A stretch of DNA of 64,000 nt from Firmicutes bacterium CAG:460 (GTDB lineage: Bacteria > Bacillota_I > Bacilli_A > RF39 > UBA660). This document shows positions 24,682-34,383 of this stretch, in pieces. Made by a program: the position numbers and the translations under genes. Location of the stretch: the NCBI GenBank assembly GCA_000437355.1, contig FR899774.1, forward strand, positions 107,572 through 171,571, read 5' to 3'. The notes under the pieces were generated by a model. It was not told where the DNA came from and made no database searches. It saw only the letters and a list, made by a program, of their open reading frames with translations. How positions within the stretch are numbered: position 1 is the first letter of the stretch; the number at the start of each line of letters is the position of its first letter.

Positions 24682-25693
24682 ACTTCATACCTTCTTTCTT
24701 AACTAATTTATCTTTTATTTTATCATTTTTCTTTTTATTAGTTAAGTCTTTGTTATTAACTTTATTAATAATAATATTTTGTACTGCGATGAATGCATAT
24801 GTTACAATCCAGTAGAATGCTAATGCTGTTGGAAGTGTAAGTGATGCATAAGTTATTACAACAAGCATTACATATAACATTGTTTTCATTTGTTTTGCTG
24901 CTTCAGGTGCTGCACTTCCTGTTTGTGACATTGTTTGTTTAAATGAGAAATATGTTGATACGGCGATTAAAACTAAAAGTAATAAATATAGATAATTACC
25001 TGTTTTAATTCCCACAAGTGGGGTCATACCTAAATTAAATGTTAATAATGTTTCTTCATAAATGGCTGGTGTTCTATAAATTGCTTGTAAGAATGCAAAG
25101 AATAATGGTAATTGAATGAACGCCATTAAGCAACCAATCATTGGATTTACTTTATATTTTTTATAAACCATCATTGTTTCTTGACTTTTAGCCATTAATG
25201 ACTCATTATCTGTTCTATTACGATATTTTCTTTCAATCTTTTCTATTTCAGGTTGAGCTTTTTTCATATTCATTGTTTGCTTAGTACTTTTAATTGTAAA
25301 TGGTAAAAGAATAAGTCTGATAGCTAAACCAATAAGTATTAAAGAAATACCAAAGTTACCAACAAGTTTTCCTAAAGCAAGAATTAAGAATGCTAAAGGT
25401 TTTACAAATAAGAATTCCCACAATCCTGATGATTCATTTGAATTAACTTTAAAATCAGTACATGCTGGTAAATCTTCAAAATCAACATTAAGTTGGTCTT
25501 TATATTCTTTATAAAGGTTATATAATTCTCCATCTTTTTCTGGTAAACATACAATATCTTTTTCAAGCATTTGACCAGTTGCTTCATATGTTACTATTTT
25601 GTTATCTTTATCTTTTATATACTTGTTATCTCCACAACCACTAGTAAGAAGAAGGACACATACAAGTATTATTGCCATTATTTTATTTTTCAT
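24665..25693 (-). CDS. yidC: membrane protein insertase YidC/SpoIIIJ
   Basis: The 342-residue lipoprotein-type insertase has a lipobox LLLTSGC with the acylated Cys at 20. The conserved core helices follow: FGISLILIGLAIRLILLPF, a cytoplasmic hairpin rich in Lys/Glu, and NPMIGCLMAFIQLPLFFAF. The C-terminal tail is Lys-rich and may bind ribosomes. It inserts membrane proteins with or without SecYEG. In spore formers the SpoIIIJ paralogue is needed for stage III; only one copy is seen here. It overlaps rnpA by 11 bases. Confidence 0.95.
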   Translation of the reverse strand: MKNKIMAIILVCVLLLTSGCGDNKYIKDKDNKIVTYEATGQMLEKDIVCLPEKDGELYNLYKEYKDQLNVDFEDLPACTDFKVNSNESSGLWEFLFVKPLAFLILALGKLVGNFGISLILIGLAIRLILLPFTIKSTKQTMNMKKAQPEIEKIERKYRNRTDNESLMAKSQETMMVYKKYKVNPMIGCLMAFIQLPLFFAFLQAIYRTPAIYEETLLTFNLGMTPLVGIKTGNYLYLLLLVLIAVSTYFSFKQTMSQTGSAAPEAAKQMKTMLYVMLVVITYASLTLPTALAFYWIVTYAFIAVQNIIINKVNNKDLTNKKKNDKIKDKLVKKEGMKYGKDN

Positions 25694-26018
25694 GTATTTC
25701 CTTTCTTAGTGTATTTATTAAATCTTTTTCTAAATCACTAAATGAAGCATTATTTGCTTCCCTTTTAATCATTATAATATAATTATGATTATTTTTAAAG
25801 AGAAATTTGTTATTATCTACAATATTTCGAAATTGTCGTTTAAATTTGTTTCTAACTACAGCATTACCAAGCTTTTTTCCTACGGCAATACCAAAGTTAG
25901 GTTTAGGATATTCTTTTTCTTTAGAAAATATTAGTACATATTTTCCTTTTTGTTTGTATCCTTTATTTATAATCTCATTAAATTCTTCATGAGATTTTAC
26001 CATTTCATATCTTTTCAT
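25683..26018 (-). CDS. rnpA: ribonuclease P protein component
   Basis: The 111-residue basic protein is the cofactor of the RNase P RNA in tRNA 5' processing. It shows the family signature RNKFKRQFR (about 59-67) with upstream GIAVGKKLGNAVVRN. The start is the ATG at 26018 (MKRYEMVKSHEEF), typical of RnpA; the frame's extra nine codons lie over the rpmH terminator. The Shine-Dalgarno is weak, common for this gene. It lies between rpmH and yidC as in most bacteria. Confidence 0.94.
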   Translation of the reverse strand: MKRYEMVKSHEEFNEIINKGYKQKGKYVLIFSKEKEYPKPNFGIAVGKKLGNAVVRNKFKRQFRNIVDNNKFLFKNNHNYIIMIKREANNASFSDLEKDLINTLRKEIHEK

Positions 26019-26031
26019 AATAGTTTCTAGG

Positions 26032-26058
26032 AAAAAAAACCACATTAAAGTGGTTTTT
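26032..26058 (-). terminator. hairpin between rpmH and rnpA
   Basis: AAAAACCAC and GTGGTTTTT (26035-26043 and 26050-26058) with a six-base loop, followed by TTT on the minus strand. It directly follows the rpmH stop and probably lowers rnpA expression relative to rpmH. Confidence 0.8.
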
Positions 26059-26180
26059 TACTTACATAAAACTTTGCGTCCTTTTCTACGACGATTCTTT
26101 AAAATATCAGTTTCTTTACGAGCAAAAAATCCATGTTTCTTTGCTGCTTTTCTTTTATTTGGTTGATATGTTCTTTTCAT
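26058..26180 (-). CDS. rpmH: 50S ribosomal protein L34
   Basis: A 40-residue L34, read by hand: it starts [18 protein letters not shown] and ends [11 protein letters not shown]. That is the standard basic L34 sequence, a few residues shorter than the usual 44. AAGGAG lies upstream. It is the first gene of the rpmH-rnpA-yidC-jag operon and has a good promoter. Confidence 0.96.
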   Translation of the reverse strand: MKRTYQPNKRKAAKKHGFFARKETDILKNRRRKGRKVLCK

Positions 26181-26214
26181 AATATAATTTCTCCTTTTCT
26201 TTAATAGCGTTATT

Positions 26215-26244
26215 ATTATAATATTAAAATTAATGATAAGTCAA
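26215..26244 (-). promoter_or_regulatory. predicted sigma-A promoter of rpmH operon
   Basis: On the minus strand TTGACT (26239-26244), an 18-base spacer and TATAAT (26215-26220), about 35 bases before the rpmH start. Confidence 0.75.
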
Positions 26245-26283
26245 GGAAAATTGCTATTTATATACTTATAAATGTCAAATTTC

Positions 26284-26922
26284 TTACTTTTTTGGGTAAA
26301 TTTCTTGATGTAATTCATGCATAAATGTTATTTTAGGAATAGTTCTTACTAATTTTGTTTCTACTAAAATACTTTTTTTAGTTGTAATTTGTTTTGGTGA
26401 TACATTATTATATTGAATATCTTCTAAAGCAAATTCTGTTAGTAATTTGTTGTGTAATTCACTGGATAATGCTTGTTTTTTAGCAAAATCTCGAGCAGTT
26501 TTTGATGAAACATCTCCTTCATAAGATAAATAATAGTCATTTATAATAGAAATATTTTTCCAATCATTAAAATTATATAAAATTCTTATTAAACGACATA
26601 ATTCATATTCTCTAGATTGATATAAGCCTTGCATTTCAAATCTATCATAATGTTGGTTTCTATCATAACTTACAAATTTTACTGTATCTAAGCCACTTAA
26701 AATTCTATCTATAATATGATAAATGTTATAAAGGGCCACTTGGTAATAAATATCGGTGTTAATTATTTGTTCTTTTCCACTTTTACTTAAATAATCTTTT
26801 GTTACTGCAAATTCTAGTTCTATTAAAGATAATAAGTACTCATAAACTTCATTTGTTAATTTATCTTTGTTTTGGAGTAATAGTTGTTTTAAATTAGATT
26901 TTGCTTCAAAAATACTTGCCAT
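26284..26922 (-). CDS. protein of unknown function, mostly helical
   Basis: The 212-residue soluble protein is predicted to be largely alpha-helical (for example EVYEYLLSLIELEFAVTKD and REYELCRLIRILYNFNDW). I recognise no family. There is no signal peptide, no Cys pair and no nucleotide-binding motif. AGAGGAAG lies eight bases before the ATG at 26922, which I prefer over the one at 26940. It sits between a phosphoesterase gene and rpmH, close to the origin. Confidence 0.6.
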   Translation of the reverse strand: MASIFEAKSNLKQLLLQNKDKLTNEVYEYLLSLIELEFAVTKDYLSKSGKEQIINTDIYYQVALYNIYHIIDRILSGLDTVKFVSYDRNQHYDRFEMQGLYQSREYELCRLIRILYNFNDWKNISIINDYYLSYEGDVSSKTARDFAKKQALSSELHNKLLTEFALEDIQYNNVSPKQITTKKSILVETKLVRTIPKITFMHELHQEIYPKK

Positions 26923-26970
26923 AATAATACTTCCTCTCAAATTAAGAAATATTTTAACATATTTTCAAAA

Positions 26971-27789
26971 TTAATCAACTATTTTAGGTAGATTATAGAT
27001 AAATGTAAATTTATAATAGTTTGTTTTTAAACTTTTGTTGTAGTCGTACATTTTAGAAAATTTTGTATTATATTCAATACCATCTTTTAGTATATATAAT
27101 ATAATGTTGCACCATTCAGGATGTCTTAAATAGAAATTACTTGTTGTGTAATATTTTTTTACTTCATAAAAATCATATTCTAAAATTACTTGTTCATAAA
27201 TTGTTATATCTTCATTAATCGTTAAAATACCAAATGTTGTGACTTTAGGTTTACCCATGAACATACTTATAGCGCCGGAGTTTATAAATAAATGATGACG
27301 ATATTCTAATTCAAAATTACGATGGGTGTGTGCAAAAAGGTAAATGTCTGCATTAAAATCGTTGATAAGTTTATTAAAAAGATTTAGGGATGATTTGGTA
27401 ACAATTTCTCTGGTTTTATATGGACTTCCATGTGACATACATATTTTTTTATTAGCAATAGTGATGGTTTTTGTAGTAGGTAGTGTTTTTAAATATTCTA
27501 GGTTTTTTTTAGTTAAAGAGTGATAAGTGTAATAAAATGAATCAAATTTTTCTGTTAATTCTGCACTTTTTGGAGTTAGTTTTAAAATAGCTTCTTCACG
27601 GTTTCCTAGAATTATTTCAGCATTTAGGGATTTTAGAGTATCAATTATCTTGTTATCATCAGGTCCATCAGTTAAAAAATCTCCGCAGACTAAAAATTTA
27701 GATATATTTTTATCTTTTAAATATTCTAAGGCTTTATTTAATAAATATAGATTTCCGTGGATATCATTTAATATTGCTACTTTTTCCAT
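26971..27789 (-). CDS. calcineurin-like metallophosphoesterase
   Basis: The 272-residue protein has the metallophosphatase motif series in order: NDIHGN (9-14, DxH), VCGDFLTDGPD (GD), LGNREE (GN[HR]E), MSHGSP (H) and FAHTHRNFE (GHTH-like). This fits the YfcE/MJ0936-like branch, which cleaves phosphodiesters with Mn or Ni ions. The C-terminal 70 residues are extra and Tyr-rich. The substrate cannot be assigned. It is the gene nearest to the origin on the left arm. Confidence 0.85.
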   Translation of the reverse strand: MEKVAILNDIHGNLYLLNKALEYLKDKNISKFLVCGDFLTDGPDDNKIIDTLKSLNAEIILGNREEAILKLTPKSAELTEKFDSFYYTYHSLTKKNLEYLKTLPTTKTITIANKKICMSHGSPYKTREIVTKSSLNLFNKLINDFNADIYLFAHTHRNFELEYRHHLFINSGAISMFMGKPKVTTFGILTINEDITIYEQVILEYDFYEVKKYYTTSNFYLRHPEWCNIILYILKDGIEYNTKFSKMYDYNKSLKTNYYKFTFIYNLPKIVD

Positions 27790-28122
27790 TTTACATCATT
27801 ATGATTATAACACAAATTTTTGTTAATAACTAGCTATTTTTGTGGATTGTGGATAAAATGTTGATAACTAATAAAAATTATCCACGAAATTAACAACATT
27901 TTATCAAAATAGAGTTTGTTGATATAATGGGGATAAGTTCATTGTTAACAAAAATTTGTTGATAGTGTTGATAAGTCGTTTTAAGTAGCATATATTAGGG
28001 ATTTTTTAGGTGAATAATTTTGTGGATAAAAAAAAAGTTATCAAAATTGCAAATTTACTCTTTTATTTTTTGTAAAAATAGGTTAAAATTTAGTTATGAA
28101 ATTTAGTTAGCGGGGTGAGGTT
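27790..28122. other. oriC, dnaA-upstream part with DnaA-box cluster
   Basis: A 333-bp AT-rich gap with DnaA boxes, given as read on the plus strand: TGTGGATTG (27841), TGTGGATAA (27848 and 28021, exact complement of TTATCCACA), TGTTGATAA (27859, 27966), TTATCCACG (27878) and TGGGGATAA (27928). Gene polarity switches from minus to plus here, and dnaA starts at its right end. Confidence 0.85.
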
Positions 28123-29466
28123 TTGAAAACTGATGAAATTTTTACACGTTTTTTAGAAGAGATGCAAAATCAAGTAACTCCTTCGGCTTATAGTATTTGG
28201 TTTTCAAAATTAGAGCTTCTTTCTATTGTTAACAATGTTGTTACAATAAAGGTTCCTCTTAACGTGCATAAACAAATGCTTGGAGGTACTTATAAAGAAA
28301 TTATCGCTAATTCTTTCTTTTCAATAACTGGTATTTATTATACATTTAATTTTATAACGGAAGATGAAGTGGAAACTTTTGTGGAACCAGTTGTACCTGA
28401 AGATGCTGTGGATAAAGAAATTGCATGGAATACTAATTTAAATCCAAAATTTACTTTTGATAATTATGTTGTTGGTAATTCAAATAGATTAGCATTTGTG
28501 GCGGCGAGAGCTGTTGCAGAAGCACCGGGGACTATTCATAATCCATTATTTATTTATGGAAGAAGTGGAATAGGGAAGACACATTTGATGCAAGCAATAG
28601 GTAATTATATTAAAGACCATTCTAAGTTAAAAGTATTATATACGACAAGTAATGAATTTAGAGATGAATTTACTGGAATTGCTACAAGTAATAATAAAAT
28701 GGGTTATGCAAATGATTTTAAAGATAAATATCGAAGTGTTGATGTATTAATAATAGATGATATTCAGTTTCTAGTAGAAGCTGAGAAAACTCAACAAGAG
28801 TTCTTCCATACATTTAATGCACTTCATCAAGCTAATAAACAGATAATTATTAGTAGTGATAAGAGCCCAGATGATTTGAAAAAGATTGAGGAACGTCTTA
28901 GAAGTAGATTTATGTGGGGACTTCCTGTTGATATTTATCCACCAGATTTCAACTTAAGATGTGATATTATAAGGTCAAAAATTAAAAATACAAGTATTGA
29001 AAATAAATTAAATGAAGATGTTATAGAATATATTGCTAATTCATGTGTTAATGATGTTAGACACATTGAAGGAACTATAAACAGGTTGCTAGCTTACACT
29101 GCAATGATGGTTCCTGATAGAATTACTTTGGATTTTGCTAATGAAGCTTTGAATGATTATGTTAATACTAACATATTTATCAACAATTCAATAGGTTCAA
29201 TACAAAATGCTGTGGCAGAATACTTTAAAATATCGGTAGATGACTTAAAAAGTAAGAGAAGAACAAATACAGTAGTTAAACCAAGGCATATTGCAATGTA
29301 CTTATGTAGAGTTGAAACAGATGAAAATTTACAGAAAATTGGACTAGAATTCGGTGGAAGAGACCATTCTACAGTATCTACAGCAATTGATAAGATTAAA
29401 GAAGAGTTAGAAACTAATCCAAATTTAAATAACATATTAAAAGAAATAAAAATGAAGTTACAATAA
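28123..29466 (+). CDS. dnaA: chromosomal replication initiator protein DnaA
   Basis: The 447-residue initiator has domain I (about 1-78), a short linker (about 80-108) and the AAA+ domain with Walker A GRSGIGKT (146-153) and Walker B LIIDDIQFL. The C-terminal HTH has VVKPRHIAMYLCR and the box-binding signature GRDHSTVSTAI. It binds DnaA boxes at oriC and opens the duplex. The start is TTG, with GTGAGG five bases upstream. DnaA boxes on both sides suggest a bipartite origin and autoregulation. Confidence 0.98.
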   Translation: MKTDEIFTRFLEEMQNQVTPSAYSIWFSKLELLSIVNNVVTIKVPLNVHKQMLGGTYKEIIANSFFSITGIYYTFNFITEDEVETFVEPVVPEDAVDKEIAWNTNLNPKFTFDNYVVGNSNRLAFVAARAVAEAPGTIHNPLFIYGRSGIGKTHLMQAIGNYIKDHSKLKVLYTTSNEFRDEFTGIATSNNKMGYANDFKDKYRSVDVLIIDDIQFLVEAEKTQQEFFHTFNALHQANKQIIISSDKSPDDLKKIEERLRSRFMWGLPVDIYPPDFNLRCDIIRSKIKNTSIENKLNEDVIEYIANSCVNDVRHIEGTINRLLAYTAMMVPDRITLDFANEALNDYVNTNIFINNSIGSIQNAVAEYFKISVDDLKSKRRTNTVVKPRHIAMYLCRVETDENLQKIGLEFGGRDHSTVSTAIDKIKEELETNPNLNNILKEIKMKLQ

Positions 29467-29594
29467 TGTTGATAAAATGGGGGTAAAAAATTAAGATTTT
29501 TCTAGGAAATAAAAGAATGTTAATTAGTTATCCACGTTATTAACGCTATTAATAAATAATAATAAATAAACATAAAGAAAGAAGGATGTAAAAT
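29467..29594. other. oriC, dnaA-dnaN intergenic part with possible unwinding element
   Basis: It holds TGTTGATAA (29467), an exact-type box TTATCCACG (29529-29537) and, 13 bases later, TAATAAATAATAATAAATAA (29551-29570). The TAA-rich run to the right of a DnaA box resembles the DnaA-trio unwinding element described for B. subtilis oriC; that reading is inference. Confidence 0.65.
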
Positions 29595-30713
29595 ATGAAA
29601 TGGACAATTGAAAAAAATGTAATTTTGGAAGCATTAAATAATGTTACTAAAGCTTTAAGTCAAAGAACAACAATTCCTGTACTTAATGGGATTGTGTTCG
29701 ATGTAAATGAAAAGGGTATGGAATTACTTGCTAGTGATTCAGAGCTTACTATTAAAGTATTAATTCCTAATAATGATATTAAAATGATTGAGGGTAGTGG
29801 AAGAATTATTATTCAAAGTAAGTATTTTATTGATATGATTAGAAAGATGCCTAGTGATGTAATTGATTTTGAAGTTGAAGATAATTTAAAGATTAAAATA
29901 AGCACTCCGAATAATCAATATAGATTAAATTGTTATAATCCATGTGATTATCCAAATATTTTAATAGATAAAAGTAATGATGTAATAAATATTAATTCTG
30001 AAAAATTAAGAGAATTAATTAATCAAACTTCTTATGCGTTATCAACACAAGAAGTAAGACCACTTCTTACTGGTATTAATTTTAAAATAAATGGTGATAT
30101 ATTAGAATGTATTTGTACAGATTCTTATAGATTATCTAAAAAGAATATTAAATTAGATGTACCATGTGGAAAACAAGTTAATATTGTTATTCCTGGTAGA
30201 AGTATTACAGAACTTGAAAAGATTATTGCAGATGAAGATAATGTGGAAATCTATGTATTTACTAACAAAATATTATTTGTTTATAAAAATATTTATGTTC
30301 AAAGTAATTTATTAAGTGGTACTTATCCAGAAACTAGTCATTTTATTCCAAAAGATTTTGCTTATATAATTAATTTAAATATGAAGGAATTTTATGATGC
30401 TGTTGATAGAGCGTCATTACTTGCTCAAAATAAAGAAAAAAATATTATAAAGATGCATATTCAAGATAAAGATATGGTTATAACATCAACAAGTAATGAA
30501 CTTGGTAATGCTGAAGAAAAATTACATATTGATTGTAATAATAAAGAAAAGATTGAAATATCATTCTCAAGTAAATTTATGATGGATGCTCTAAAAGTTA
30601 TTAAAGAAGAAAATATTTTGTTACTTCTTAATACTGATGATAAGCCAATTTTGATAAAACCAGTTGAAGATGAAACGTTGACAGAGCTTATTTTACCTAT
30701 AAAAACATATTAA
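29595..30713 (+). CDS. dnaN: DNA polymerase III beta subunit (sliding clamp)
   Basis: The 372-residue clamp of normal length has three repeated domains (about 1-120, 128-245, 247-372). Marks are ALSQRTTIPVLNGI near residue 20, ATDSYRL-like CTDSYRLSKK near 178, and a C-terminal LILPIKTY where the family ends in PMR-type residues. It tethers polymerase III to DNA. GAAAGAAGG lies upstream of the ATG. A terminator follows, so dnaN is not in one transcript with the next gene. Confidence 0.97.
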   Translation: MKWTIEKNVILEALNNVTKALSQRTTIPVLNGIVFDVNEKGMELLASDSELTIKVLIPNNDIKMIEGSGRIIIQSKYFIDMIRKMPSDVIDFEVEDNLKIKISTPNNQYRLNCYNPCDYPNILIDKSNDVININSEKLRELINQTSYALSTQEVRPLLTGINFKINGDILECICTDSYRLSKKNIKLDVPCGKQVNIVIPGRSITELEKIIADEDNVEIYVFTNKILFVYKNIYVQSNLLSGTYPETSHFIPKDFAYIINLNMKEFYDAVDRASLLAQNKEKNIIKMHIQDKDMVITSTSNELGNAEEKLHIDCNNKEKIEISFSSKFMMDALKVIKEENILLLLNTDDKPILIKPVEDETLTELILPIKTY

Positions 30714-30726
30714 TTATGAAGAAAAT

Positions 30727-30755
30727 GAACAAAATTGCACTTGTTCGTTTTTTTT
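30727..30755 (+). terminator. intrinsic terminator after dnaN
   Basis: GAACAA and TTGTTC with an eight-base loop, then G and eight T. It lies inside the upstream part of the longer ComK-like frame, which supports the downstream start at 30812. Confidence 0.8.
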
Positions 30756-30811
30756 CGACAAATTTTTTTACTTTGATGTGGTATTATAACCAACTAAGAA
30801 AGGAGGATATT

Positions 30812-31237
30812 ATGTTTAAAATTAGTAATAATACCCTTTTTATGGAGTTTGATGGAAGTAATACTTTAGTTATGGAAGCTGATGCTGATTATGTATTTGA
30901 TGGAGATGTAATAAATACTATTTTAGATGAAAGTTGTATTTATTATGGAAGTTCATTAAATGGAAGAATTAAAGGAAGTAAAAATATAATAGGAAGTTAT
31001 TATAAATTACCAGTTATAGTTAGTGAAAGAAATAATATTGTGTTTTTTCCTCTTAAAAAAGGTAATTGTTGGTGGTGGATTAATTTTAATAGTGTTAAAT
31101 ATTTTGAAAAAACTAGTAATGGAGTTCTGGTAAGTTTTAAAAATGAACTAAAAAAATATATAAGTGTTAGTTATACAATATTTAATAATCAAATGCTTAA
31201 ATGTAGTAGATTGTGGTTAGTTTATACAACAAGATAA
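30812..31237 (+). CDS. ComK-family competence regulator-like protein
   Basis: The 141-residue protein matches the ComK pattern from memory: ESCIYYGSSLNGR, a Lys-Gly-(x)n linker, LPVIVSERNNIVFFPL, CWWWINFNSVKYF and ISYT-like SVSYTIFNNQMLKCSRL. ComK is the master activator of competence genes in Bacillus (192 residues); this copy lacks the C-terminal tail that MecA/ClpC recognises. AGGAGG sets the ATG at 30812. It sits between dnaN and recF, where Bacilli usually have a small S4-domain gene. Whether it activates competence is unknown. Confidence 0.75.
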   Translation: MFKISNNTLFMEFDGSNTLVMEADADYVFDGDVINTILDESCIYYGSSLNGRIKGSKNIIGSYYKLPVIVSERNNIVFFPLKKGNCWWWINFNSVKYFEKTSNGVLVSFKNELKKYISVSYTIFNNQMLKCSRLWLVYTTR

Positions 31238-31359
31238 TATTTTGAAAAAATATACGATTTTTCTTTTATTAGGGTTAATTTTGTGATATAATTAATATGT
31301 GTATAGGTATACCAAAATGCCTTGTATTTTTAATGTAGGGCACTAAAGGGGGTAAATTA

Positions 31360-32448
31360 ATGAAAATTGATAGTTTAAGTTTAATGAATTTTCGTAACTA
31401 TGAAACATTAAATATCTCTTTTGGTGACTTAAATATTATATATGGTTTAAATGGAAGTGGAAAAACTAATATAATTGAGGCAATTTATACTCTGGCACTA
31501 ACTAAATCATTTAGAATAAATAATGATAAAGTCATGATTAAGAAAGGAAAAATTAAAGCTAAGATTAAAGGAAATGTCTTAAAAAATGGTGATGAAAATA
31601 CTTTTGGGGTAGAAATAAGTAATGATGGTAAGGTTGTTACTATTAATGGAGAAAAGCAAGATAAAGTAAGTGATTATGTATCAAGAATTAATGTTATTTT
31701 ATTTAATCCAAGTGATACAAGGTTAATTGACGAAGCCCCTAGTGAAAGAAGAAAAATGCTTAATATTGAAATAAGTCAGATTTATAAAGAATATTTAGTT
31801 ATTTTAACAAATTATCAAAGAATTTTGAAACAAAGAAACTTTTATCTTAGAGGTATGTATGTTAATGGAAGTTATACAAATACTTATTTAGATATTTTAA
31901 CTAAGAAATTGATTGAATATGGAAGTATTATTTGTAAATATAGGGAAAAATTTGTGGATAATATAAATAAATATATTGCAAGTAATTATGAGAAAATATT
32001 TGGTAGTGGAACATTAAAAATAAGATATGTATCAACGTTTAAAAATAAGAGTGAAGATGATTTAATTAAAAGATATAAAGATAATTATCAAAAAGAATTA
32101 AGTGTTGGTAAGACTTTAGAAGGTATACATCATGATGATATAGTATTTGTTTTAGATAATAATAATTTAAAGGAATGGGGAAGTGAAGGTCAAAGAAAGA
32201 ATGCAATTATTTCCTTTAAATTAGCTGAAATTAGTGTTATTAATGAGATTAAAGGATTTTATCCAATACTTATTTTAGATGATTTGTTTAGTGAGTTAGA
32301 TAAAGAGAAAGTTACTAATTTGTTAGGGATGTTAGATAGAAATGTACAGACATTTATGACAACAACTGATTTAAAAAATATTAATAAAAAAGTAATTAAA
32401 GATGCCAAAAAGTTTAAGGTTAATGATGGTATATTAGAGGAGGAGTAA
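31360..32448 (+). CDS. recF: DNA replication and repair protein RecF
   Basis: The 362-residue ABC-type ATPase has Walker A GLNGSGKTN (29-37), signature GSEGQRKN (about 268) and Walker B ILILDDLFSELD. RecF loads RecA at gapped DNA. It starts MKIDSLSLMNFRNY, as the family does. AAGGGGG lies upstream of the ATG. It is followed three bases later by gyrB, with GAGGAG inside the recF end serving as the ribosome binding site. Confidence 0.96.
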   Translation: MKIDSLSLMNFRNYETLNISFGDLNIIYGLNGSGKTNIIEAIYTLALTKSFRINNDKVMIKKGKIKAKIKGNVLKNGDENTFGVEISNDGKVVTINGEKQDKVSDYVSRINVILFNPSDTRLIDEAPSERRKMLNIEISQIYKEYLVILTNYQRILKQRNFYLRGMYVNGSYTNTYLDILTKKLIEYGSIICKYREKFVDNINKYIASNYEKIFGSGTLKIRYVSTFKNKSEDDLIKRYKDNYQKELSVGKTLEGIHHDDIVFVLDNNNLKEWGSEGQRKNAIISFKLAEISVINEIKGFYPILILDDLFSELDKEKVTNLLGMLDRNVQTFMTTTDLKNINKKVIKDAKKFKVNDGILEEE

Positions 32449-32451
32449 AAA

Positions 32452-34374
32452 ATGAAAGAAACACATTATACTGATAGTGATATACAGGTTTTGGAAGGTT
32501 TAGAAGCTGTTAGAAAAAGACCAGGAATGTATATTGGTTCAACTGGTGAGAGAGGTCTTCATCATTTAGTTTGGGAAATTGTGGATAATGCAGTTGATGA
32601 AGCATTAGCTGGGTTTTGTGATGATATTGAGGTTATAATTGATAAAGATGATATCATTGAAATAAGAGATGATGGTAGAGGTATTCCAACTGGTATAAAT
32701 GCTAAGACAGGATTATCAACAGTTGAAACAATCTTTACTGTACTTCATGCTGGTGGTAAATTTGGTGGTGAAGGATATAAAGTTTCTGGAGGTCTTCATG
32801 GTGTTGGGGCTAGTGTTGTTAATGCTTTGTCTAAATGGCTTGAAGTTAAGATTTATCGTGATGGAAATGTCTACTACCAAAGATTTGAAAATGGTGGACA
32901 TCCTGTTGAAGCTTTAAAAGTTATTGATAGTTGTGATGTAGATAGAACCGGTAGTACAGTTAGATTTAAACCAGATGAAGAAATATTTACGGAAACAACT
33001 GTATATAACTATGATACTTTATATAAAAGATTACAAGAAATTGCTTTCTTAAATAAAGGGCTTAGAATTAATTTATATGATTTAAGAGAAATGCCTGAAA
33101 AACATGATACATTCCTTTATAACGGTGGTATTATTGAATATGTTGAAATGCTTAATAAGAGTAAGACACCGATACATGATGATATAATTTATATGGATGG
33201 AGCAGAAAATGGAATCGAAATAGAAGTTGCTTGTCAATATAATGAAACTTATTCACCAAGTATTTATTCATTTACTAATAATATTAATACTTATGAAGGT
33301 GGAACTCATGAAGATGGTGTTAAAGTTGCTTTAACTAAAGTTATTAACAATTATGCTAAAAATGCTAAGATTTTAAAAGAAAATGATGCTGCATTAATTG
33401 GGGAAGATTGTCGTGAAGGTTTAACAATGATTATTTCATGTAAGCATCCAGACCCTCAATTTGAAGGACAAACTAAAACTAAGTTAGGTAATAGTGAAGT
33501 AAGAAAGATAGCTAGTGATGTATTTTCACAAGGTTTTGAACGATTTTTAATGGAAAATCCTAATGAAGCTAGAACTATTGTGGAAAAATGTATTAGTGCA
33601 TCTCGTGGTAGAATAGCTGCGAAGAAGGCAAGAGAAGCCACTAGAAGAAAAAGTGATTTAGATATCGTAAACTTTGGAGGAAAACTTGTAGATTGTAAAG
33701 AAAAAGACCCGAGTGTTTGTGAAATATTCCTAGTCGAAGGGGATAGTGCAGGTGGTTCTGCGATTAAGGGTAGAAATAGTATGACTCAAGCTATACTTCC
33801 TTTGAAAGGTAAAGTATTAAATGTTGAAAAAGCAAGACTTGATAGAGCTTTAAGTAATGATGAAATTAAAACAATTATTACAGCTTTCGGTACTGGTATT
33901 GGTCAAGAATTTGATTTAAGTAAAATGAGATATCATAAAGTTATTATTATGAGTGATGCCGATGTTGATGGATCTCATATTAGAGTTTTGTTATTAACAT
34001 TATTTTATCGGTTCTTTAAACCAATTGTGGAAGCTGGTTATGTTTATGCTGCGCAACCACCATTATATTGTATAAAACATGGACAAACTATTAAATATGT
34101 TTTAAATGATGATGAAAGAGATGAATATATCAAAACATTAAATGAAAAGAATGTTAGATATGATATAGCAAGAATGAAAGGTTTAGGGGAAATGGATGCT
34201 GAAGAATTAAATGAAACTACAATGGATATAAATCATAGAATTCTTCGTAAAATAACTGTTGATGATGCTATTAGTGCTGATGCAGCATTTAGTAAATTAA
34301 TGGGTGAAGAAGTTGAACCTAGACGTAAGTTTATTGAAGAAAATGCAACTTATGCAAAGAATTTGGATTTTTAG
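32452..34374 (+). CDS. gyrB: DNA gyrase subunit B
   Basis: The 640-residue ATPase subunit has GHKL motifs ([31 protein letters not shown]), the transducer, and the Toprim domain with EGDSAGGSA and DADVDGSHI. The C-terminus ends with NLDF-like KNLDF. The length matches B. subtilis GyrB (638). It forms an operon with gyrA (9 bases apart). [11 protein letters not shown] near the end is typical of gyrase rather than of ParE. Confidence 0.98.
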   Translation: MKETHYTDSDIQVLEGLEAVRKRPGMYIGSTGERGLHHLVWEIVDNAVDEALAGFCDDIEVIIDKDDIIEIRDDGRGIPTGINAKTGLSTVETIFTVLHAGGKFGGEGYKVSGGLHGVGASVVNALSKWLEVKIYRDGNVYYQRFENGGHPVEALKVIDSCDVDRTGSTVRFKPDEEIFTETTVYNYDTLYKRLQEIAFLNKGLRINLYDLREMPEKHDTFLYNGGIIEYVEMLNKSKTPIHDDIIYMDGAENGIEIEVACQYNETYSPSIYSFTNNINTYEGGTHEDGVKVALTKVINNYAKNAKILKENDAALIGEDCREGLTMIISCKHPDPQFEGQTKTKLGNSEVRKIASDVFSQGFERFLMENPNEARTIVEKCISASRGRIAAKKAREATRRKSDLDIVNFGGKLVDCKEKDPSVCEIFLVEGDSAGGSAIKGRNSMTQAILPLKGKVLNVEKARLDRALSNDEIKTIITAFGTGIGQEFDLSKMRYHKVIIMSDADVDGSHIRVLLLTLFYRFFKPIVEAGYVYAAQPPLYCIKHGQTIKYVLNDDERDEYIKTLNEKNVRYDIARMKGLGEMDAEELNETTMDINHRILRKITVDDAISADAAFSKLMGEEVEPRRKFIEENATYAKNLDF

Positions 34375-34383
34375 GAGGTTATT

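Noticed and set aside
30716..30811. Longer ComK-like frame starting just after dnaN
   Set aside because: Its first 32 codons run through the dnaN terminator, and AGGAGG lies just before the ATG at 30812.
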